From the NCBI GenBank assembly GCA_028678715.1, contig JAJRCY010000028.1, forward strand, positions 1 through 9,034: a stretch of DNA of 9,034 nucleotides. Reading direction: 5' to 3'. The notes under the pieces were generated by a model. It worked only from the letters and a program-made list of their open reading frames with translations. It was not told where the DNA came from and made no database searches. This document shows, piece by piece, positions 5,673 through 9,034 of the stretch. Source of the stretch: Methanomicrobiales archaeon. Lineage in GTDB: Archaea; Halobacteriota; Methanomicrobia; Methanomicrobiales; JACTUA01. Made by a program: the position numbers and the translations under genes. The stretch's first letter is position 1. Each line of letters opens with the position of its first letter.

Positions 5673-5709
5673 GGGGGAGGGGCCGGGAGGGGGCAGGCCC
5701 CCTCCCGGC
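5673..5709. other. Overlapping G-quadruplex motif and 12-bp hairpin
   Basis: On the plus strand four G-runs (5673-5677, 5679-5682, 5685-5687, 5689-5693) are separated by loops A, CC and A, satisfying the standard three-tetrad quadruplex pattern. The same bases form the left arm of a perfect 12-bp stem: GCCGGGAGGGGG (5682-5693) pairs with CCCCCTCCCGGC (5698-5709) with loop CAGG. The quadruplex and the hairpin are mutually exclusive. AT-rich ATAATAATAAG follows at once (5710-5720). There is no T-run, so this is not a typical terminator on the plus strand. Confidence 0.6.
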
Positions 5710-5759
5710 ATAATAATAAGAGCAGACCTTATGCGCAGATCTGAGGAAACCATGGCTCA

Positions 5760-5815
5760 CCCCCTCTCCTCACGGGGGGCGCCCACGCGGCGGGGGGGGA
5801 CCGCAGGTCCCCCCC
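5760..5815. other. Two adjacent G/C-tract hairpins
   Basis: CCCCC (5760-5764) pairs with GGGGG (5774-5778) across a 9-base loop. Fourteen bases later GGGGGGGACC (5793-5802) pairs perfectly with GGTCCCCCCC (5806-5815) across loop GCA, a ten-pair stem that is one of the strongest in the window. Confidence 0.6.
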
Positions 5816-5860
5816 TGGAGCGTCCCGGTACCTGTTCTGCTGGGGAAAAACCGGAATCAT

Positions 5861-5906
5861 CTTCCCCCCGAGACAGTCCCCCGATCCCCGCATCCTCGGG
5901 GGGGAG
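5861..5906. other. 12-bp hairpin upstream of the nadX promoter
   Basis: CTTCCCCCCGAG (5861-5872) pairs with CTCGGGGGGGAG (5895-5906) with one T-G wobble and a 22-base loop. It lies just before the nadX TATA-like box, so it would not be in an mRNA started there. It could end a transcript arriving from the left, or be a DNA-level element. Confidence 0.5.
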
Positions 5907-5917
5907 AGGAGCATAAC

Positions 5918-5927
5918 GCTTAAAAAC
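5918..5927 (+). promoter_or_regulatory. TATA-like box for the nadX-nadA-nadC operon
   Basis: GCTTAAAAAC is a good archaeal TATA-like element. Its centre is about 30 bases before ATG 5952, which puts the expected start site within a few bases of the start codon. The nadX mRNA would then be leaderless or nearly so; the only ribosome-site-like bases (GTGAG 5947-5951) touch the start codon. Confidence 0.5.
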
Positions 5928-5951
5928 GGGCATCGCAACGGGTACAGTGAG

Positions 5952-6710
5952 ATGATCCGGGTCGGCCTGATGGGGTGCGGGAACGTCGGCCATATCATTG
6001 CCACCCAGCAGAGCGGGGTGGAGATCCTGGCCCTGTACGACAGAATCCCCGAACGGGCCGAGGAGCTGGCCCGGGCCTGCGGGGGAAGGGCGTTCTCGGA
6101 TTTCGCGTCGTTCATCCGTGCCCCCTTCACCCTGGTGGTGGAGGCTGCGTCGGTGGAAGCGGTCCAGGAGTACGGCGAGGAGATCCTGGCCCGGGGAAAG
6201 GACCTGGTGATGCTCTCTGTCGGGGCGATGGCGGATCCTGAGTTCCGGGAGCGGATCGTGAGCCGGGCACGCCGTGAGGGGAGAAGGATCTACATCCCCA
6301 GCGGGGCAATCCTCGGGCTGGACAACCTGAAGGTGGGCAGGATCGCCCCCTTCGACCACCTGCTGCTCCGGACCACCAAGCACCCCTCCTCCCTGAAGAT
6401 CCGGGCCGACCGGAAGATGATGATCTTCTCCGGGAAGGCCAACGACTGTATCCGCCAGTTCCCCAAGAACATCAACGTGGCCGTGGCCCTGGGACTGGCC
6501 GCGGGGAGGGATGCTGACGTGGAGATCTGGGTGGACCCGGATGCCACGCGCAACATCCATGAGATCGAGGGACGGGGGCCGTTCGGAGACGTGTACATCC
6601 GGGTCAGCAACATCCCGAGCCCGGACAACCCGGCCACCAGCTATCTGGCCGCGCTCTCCATCCTCACGCTCCTGCGCAACCTGGAGGAGCCACTGGTGGT
6701 CGGCACATGA
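5952..6710 (+). CDS. nadX: L-aspartate dehydrogenase
   Basis: 252 residues, the usual size for NadX. It oxidises L-aspartate to iminoaspartate with NAD(P)+, the first step of NAD de novo synthesis in archaea that lack aspartate oxidase NadB. The Rossmann glycine motif GCGNVG is at residues 8-13, with Asp30 at the end of the second strand (ALYDR). The catalytic-domain signatures IPSGAILGLDN (115-125) and FPKNINVAVALG (170-181) are intact, and the catalytic histidine is expected to be His203 in ATRNIHEIEG. It opens the nad cluster, 66 bases ahead of the nadA-like gene. The start fits the universal N-terminus (M-x-VGLMGCG) and lies just after a TATA-like box. Nothing suggests decay. Confidence 0.93.
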   Translation: MIRVGLMGCGNVGHIIATQQSGVEILALYDRIPERAEELARACGGRAFSDFASFIRAPFTLVVEAASVEAVQEYGEEILARGKDLVMLSVGAMADPEFRERIVSRARREGRRIYIPSGAILGLDNLKVGRIAPFDHLLLRTTKHPSSLKIRADRKMMIFSGKANDCIRQFPKNINVAVALGLAAGRDADVEIWVDPDATRNIHEIEGRGPFGDVYIRVSNIPSPDNPATSYLAALSILTLLRNLEEPLVVGT

Positions 6711-6758
6711 AATGGCTGCCTGTGGTCGGCGCCTGATGGGCTGCCGGTGCTCGGCACC
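6696..6758 (+). repeat. Imperfect tandem repeat across the nadX stop codon
   Basis: GTGGTCGGCACATGA (from 6696), GTGGTCGGCGCCTGA (from 6722) and GTGCTCGGCACC (from 6747) recur at spacings of 26 and 25 bases. The first two copies continue into near-identical ATGG-x-CTGCC stretches. The first copy encodes the last codons and stop of nadX; the others fill the spacer before the nadA-like gene. It looks like local slippage duplication of the gene end. Confidence 0.6.
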
Positions 6759-6776
6759 CGGAAGGGGAGAGGGTGA

Positions 6777-7619
6777 GTGAAGGGAGAACCGGCGGCGCCG
6801 TGCCGGGTGGCGGAGCGGTTCGGGGAGATCCTTCTCCGTGAGGAGATCTGCCGGCTCAGGGACGAGCGGAGGTCGCTGATCCTGGTCCACTGCGACCAGC
6901 CGGATGCGGTGAAGGGAGCCGCCGACATGGTGGGGGACGACATCGCCCTGCTCCTCGCGGCGTCCGCATCGGGAGCCCGGGAGCTGGTGGTCTGCGCTCC
7001 CCGCGTCATTGCGGAGACGGTGCAGCTCCTCCTTCCGGATGCCCGGGTGATCCTGCCGGTACCGGAGGCCACCTGCCCGCAGGGGGAGGAGATCATCCCC
7101 GCAGATCTCCAGGCGGCACGACGGGAGCACCCCGGTGCTGCCCTTGTCATTGACGTGAGGAGCCCCGTGGAGTCCAAGGTACTCGCCGACATCACCTGCA
7201 CGCCGGATACGATCGCGGAGGTGGTGGAGTCCCTGGAGGAGGAACAGGTGCTCGTGGCCCTCCCGGGACTGGACCCGGCCGTCCTCCAGGAGGCGCGGGC
7301 AGGGGGAAAGGAGATCCTCGCCGTGCCACCCCGTTCCGTGGGAGGAGGGGAGGGCTGCCCTGACAGCGGAGCCCGAACTGCGTCCCCCGGAGAGTCAGTG
7401 CCGGGGGAGGAATCTGCCCTTCCGGGGAATGCCGTAGCGGAAGGAGGCTTTTTCCCCCGGCACTGCACCATCTGCCATGGGATGAGGCAGACAACGCTAC
7501 CGGACCTGTACCGCAGCCTGATCACCGGCGGGCCCTGGGTGGAACTCCCCGGGACCCTTCTCCCTGCAGCCCGCCAGCCGGTGCTCCGGATGATGGACGT
7601 TGTGAGGCGCCGGCCATGA
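6777..7619 (+). CDS. nadA: Divergent, internally deleted quinolinate synthase (NadA-like)
   Basis: 280 residues. NadA is a [4Fe-4S] enzyme that makes quinolinate from iminoaspartate and dihydroxyacetone phosphate. Homology is clear: LILVHCDQ (34-41) matches the ILAHNYQ motif, GDDIALL 53-59 matches GDSLEL, RVIAETVQLLLPD 76-88 matches FMAETAKILNPD, EATC 97-100 carries the first cluster cysteine, VESKVLADITCTPDTIAEVVESL 131-153 matches domain 2, and CHGMRQTTLPDLYRSL 233-248 carries the last cluster cysteine. By hand alignment the substrate-site Tyr (HNY) is Asp40, the second Tyr (YVN) is Asp126 and its Asn is Arg128. About 85 residues of domain 3, including the middle-cysteine G-H-C-x-V-H and HPEC motifs, are replaced by about 43 Gly/Pro/Ser/Glu-rich residues (186-228) with looser codon use; C194 might stand in. 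The GTG start follows GGGGAG. Normal NadA activity is doubtful. The frame is open and the stop overlaps nadC. Confidence 0.75.
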   Translation: MKGEPAAPCRVAERFGEILLREEICRLRDERRSLILVHCDQPDAVKGAADMVGDDIALLLAASASGARELVVCAPRVIAETVQLLLPDARVILPVPEATCPQGEEIIPADLQAARREHPGAALVIDVRSPVESKVLADITCTPDTIAEVVESLEEEQVLVALPGLDPAVLQEARAGGKEILAVPPRSVGGGEGCPDSGARTASPGESVPGEESALPGNAVAEGGFFPRHCTICHGMRQTTLPDLYRSLITGGPWVELPGTLLPAARQPVLRMMDVVRRRP

Positions 7620-8455
7620 TTCCGCTTGCGGAACTCCTCCGGTTCATTGCCGAGGACTCTCCCCGGGGAGACCTCACCACGGATACTCTCGCCCCCCTGG
7701 GCAGGTGCCGTGCACGGATCTTTCTCCGTGAGCCGGGGGTGGCTGCAGGGGTTGAGGAGGCCGCCACCCTCTTCTCCCACTTCGGGGTGAAGGTCCTCCG
7801 CGCCGTCCCGGATGGCATGAGGGTGGAAGCGGATGCCCCCCTCATGAACCTGGAGGGGGATGCAGCCCCGGTCCTTCTCGTGGAACGCAGCGCCCTGAAC
7901 CTGATCGCCCGGATGAGCGGTATCGCCACCATGACCCGTGCCCTGGTGGAGACGGCACGTCGCGTGAATCCCTCCGTCCGGGTGGCCGCGACCCGGAAGA
8001 CCGCTCCCGGCCTCCGCCTCCTGGACAAGAAGGCCGTGGTGCTGGGCGGGGGGGATCCCCACCGGGCCACCCTCTCGGACAGGATCCTGATCAAGGACAA
8101 CCACCTGGCACTGATCCCCCTCACGGAAGCCATCCAGAGGGCCAGGGCCCGGATGGCCGGGACAGCGATCGAGGTGGAGGTCACTACTCTCACCGATGCC
8201 CTCACGGCAGCGGAGCAGGGTGCCGACATGATCATGCTGGACAACATGGACCCGTGGACCATCCGGACCGTTCTTGCCACCCTGCGGGAGCGGGGCCTCC
8301 GGGAACGGGTGGGGATCGAGATTTCGGGCGGGATCACCCCGGAGAATATCGCCGGGTACGCGGCTCTCGGTGCCGATGTGATCAGCATCGGCCGGCTGAC
8401 CCACTCCGTGCGGTCCCTGGACGTGAGCCTGGAGGTGAGCCCGGCCCCGGAGTGA
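7616..8455 (+). CDS. nadC: Nicotinate-nucleotide pyrophosphorylase (carboxylating)
   Basis: 279 residues, the standard length of quinolinate phosphoribosyltransferase, which converts quinolinate and PRPP to nicotinate mononucleotide, CO2 and pyrophosphate. The N-terminal swivelling domain covers about 1-105 (EDSPRGDLTTDTL near 13-25 is typical), followed by the alpha/beta barrel. Active-site segments are intact: ATRKTAPGLRLLDKKAVVLGGG with the basic substrate-binding residues, HRATLSDRILIKDNH, EVEV, MIMLDNM and EISGGITPENI. The start ATG overlaps the stop of the NadA-like gene (ATGA), so translation is coupled. The paralogue ModD is an alternative in principle, but the nadX-nadA setting favours NadC. 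It ends 12 bases before a convergent gene, with no clear terminator in the gap. Confidence 0.93.
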   Translation: MIPLAELLRFIAEDSPRGDLTTDTLAPLGRCRARIFLREPGVAAGVEEAATLFSHFGVKVLRAVPDGMRVEADAPLMNLEGDAAPVLLVERSALNLIARMSGIATMTRALVETARRVNPSVRVAATRKTAPGLRLLDKKAVVLGGGDPHRATLSDRILIKDNHLALIPLTEAIQRARARMAGTAIEVEVTTLTDALTAAEQGADMIMLDNMDPWTIRTVLATLRERGLRERVGIEISGGITPENIAGYAALGADVISIGRLTHSVRSLDVSLEVSPAPE

Positions 8456-8467
8456 CGGGGCAGGGGC

Positions 8468-8842
8468 TCAGGAGAGGAGCCTCCTCTCCACCGCCACCAC
8501 GGACAAGAGCACTGCCATGCCGAGGAGCGCGGCCGCATGCCAGGGCAGGGTGAAGAGGAGGAGCCCCCCCAGAAAGCCGCAGAAGACCGCCCCGAGCCCG
8601 AACGGCCCGCCTCGGCGGTAGGCCCGCCACACCGAGTACCCGAGGAGCAGGGTGGGGAGGACGACAAAGAGCGTGCTGATTCCTGCCACCCCCAGCGTGG
8701 CCTCGAGAACCGCCCCTGTGCCCTTCCAGATGCTCTCCTGGAGGTCGAACCCGATCGCGAGGGAGAGGCCCGAGAGGAATCCCAGCAGGATCACGTACTC
8801 CCGCAGGAACCCTGTCCACCGGCGCCGCCGTGCCACGCCCAT
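8468..8842 (-). CDS. Small polytopic membrane protein of unknown function
   Basis: 124 residues with about four predicted membrane helices (roughly 16-32, 47-70, 80-99, 101-117). The N-terminus is strongly basic (ARRRRW) and basic residues lie between helices two and three (WRAYRRGG), which by the positive-inside rule puts the N-terminus in the cytoplasm. No family recognised. ATG 8842 is preferred: GGAG lies 8 bases upstream, with AGGTGG adjacent. An in-frame TTG at 8875 would add eleven residues but has no better signal. The gene converges on nadC with a 12-base gap and is probably transcribed alone from the TATA-like box near 8915. Confidence 0.75.
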   Translation of the reverse strand: MGVARRRRWTGFLREYVILLGFLSGLSLAIGFDLQESIWKGTGAVLEATLGVAGISTLFVVLPTLLLGYSVWRAYRRGGPFGLGAVFCGFLGGLLLFTLPWHAAALLGMAVLLSVVAVERRLLS

Positions 8843-8866
8843 CCACCTGTCTCCTTTCCGGTCCCT

Positions 8867-8882
8867 GCAGGGCAACCCCTGC
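8867..8882 (-). other. Short hairpin in the 5' leader of the 8842 gene
   Basis: GCAGGG (8867-8872) pairs with CCCTGC (8877-8882) across loop CAAC. It lies between the predicted start of transcription and the ribosome site of the minus-strand membrane protein gene. It may affect translation or be incidental. Confidence 0.3.
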
Positions 8883-8910
8883 GGGATATCTGAGAAAGCT
8901 GAACCCCGCC

Positions 8911-8920
8911 GTTATATGGC
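8911..8920 (-). promoter_or_regulatory. TATA-like box for the 8842 membrane protein gene
   Basis: On the minus strand GCCATATAAC is a TATA-like element. It predicts a start near 8888 and a leader of about 46 bases ahead of ATG 8842. On the plus strand GTTATATGG could equally serve a gene starting near the right edge. Confidence 0.45.
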
Positions 8921-9026
8921 AGTTTCGGCGAAAAGCTACCCCTCTCAAGAAACCGCGAATCTTCCCCCTGATCCAAACAGTTATCCCTGCCGGAACCAGA
9001 TCCCCGGGTAGCAGGGGAGACCGCGG

Positions 9027-9034
9027 ATGGCAGA
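9027..9034 (+). CDS. Possible first codons of a gene running off the right edge
   Basis: ATGGCAGA at the window end follows GGGGAG (9014-9019) with 7 bases of spacing, the same ribosome-site geometry seen for other genes here. Only two full codons are visible, so nothing can be said about the product and the call is tentative. Confidence 0.3.

Larger units (their letters stand above)
5444..5951. other. 508-base gene-free divergent region rich in G/C-tract hairpins
   Basis: Between two outward-facing genes lie about 500 bases with no convincing coding sequence. The left third (to about 5570) is ordinary, with a 10-base palindrome TTCCGCGGAA at 5530-5539. From 5577 to 5906 there are at least five strong hairpins built from runs of G and C, a G-quadruplex-type motif, and a weaker long-range stem (ATGAGG 5626-5631 with CCTCAT 5666-5671). 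AT-rich sequence is confined to 5709-5720 and 5912-5927. This could be a structured non-coding RNA, a protein- or quadruplex-binding regulatory region, or a decayed element. I do not recognise a known RNA family. Confidence 0.6.

Noticed and set aside
5731..5916. 61-codon plus-strand ORF (also startable at ATG 5752 after GAGG) in the hairpin region
   Set aside because: The product is a Pro/Ser/Gly/Arg low-complexity string with no recognisable fold, and the DNA is better explained by the hairpins it overlaps. A TATA-like patch at 5709-5720 keeps a slight possibility open.
5757..7130. 457-codon minus-strand open frame spanning the hairpin region and nadX
   Set aside because: Same reasoning: antisense to nadX, no motif, and its composition follows the complementary codons.
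7330..7462. Frameshift explaining the missing NadA third domain
   Set aside because: None of the frames I read across this stretch gives the G-H-C-x-V-H or HPEC motifs, and the stretch is far too short to hold the missing ~85 residues plus the linker, so a simple frameshift does not explain it.
6641..8404. 587-codon minus-strand open frame across the nad genes
   Set aside because: It lies opposite nadX, the nadA-like gene and nadC. Its Arg/Ser/Pro/Gly composition and lack of any domain mark it as an artefact of GC bias.
1..9034. CRISPR array, insertion sequence, integrase or attachment site
   Set aside because: No regularly spaced identical repeats, no transposase or integrase motifs and no terminal inverted repeats were found. 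The tRNA 3' half has no visible second copy in the window that would suggest an attachment duplication.

Overview
The window is GC-rich and densely packed and looks like chromosome of a methanogenic archaeon, most likely order Methanomicrobiales (a Methanoculleus/Methanofollis-like genome). This rests on gene content (indolepyruvate:ferredoxin oxidoreductase, aspartate-dehydrogenase route to NAD, CbiMQO metal uptake), archaeal TATA-like promoters, GGTGA/GGAG ribosome sites and a tRNA gene without an encoded CCA. The species is an inference.

Layout. 1-645 (minus): 5' part of iorA, running off the left edge. 646-753: divergent AT-rich promoter region. 754-827: tRNA-Ile(GAT), followed after 28 bases by a small membrane protein (856-1311). 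1318-1839 (minus): an unrecognised soluble protein, divergent from a DtxR-family regulator (1963-2394). The shared promoter between them carries an 8-bp inverted repeat whose arms overlap both TATA-like boxes. The regulator heads a tightly coupled operon for an ECF-type transition-metal importer: cbiQ (2450-3268), cbiO (3265-4191) and cbiM (4268-4918). Three tiny coupled or well-initiated ORFs sit at its gene junctions. A convergent YkgJ-type cysteine-cluster protein (4973-5443, minus) closes this block.

5444-5951 is a gene-free divergent region with an unusual run of G/C-tract hairpins and a G-quadruplex motif, ending in a TATA-like box close to nadX. 5952-8455 is the NAD de novo cluster: nadX (aspartate dehydrogenase), a nadA-like gene and nadC. 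NadX should make iminoaspartate, NadA should condense it with dihydroxyacetone phosphate, and NadC should turn quinolinate into nicotinate mononucleotide. NadX and NadC look intact. The NadA-like protein does not: substrate-site residues are replaced and most of the third domain is absent, although it keeps Fe-S-ligand-like cysteines, the reading frame and translational coupling to nadC. This is the most unusual thing in the window.

8468-8842 (minus) is a small polytopic membrane protein. The remaining bases hold its promoter and possibly the first codons of another plus-strand gene at 9027.
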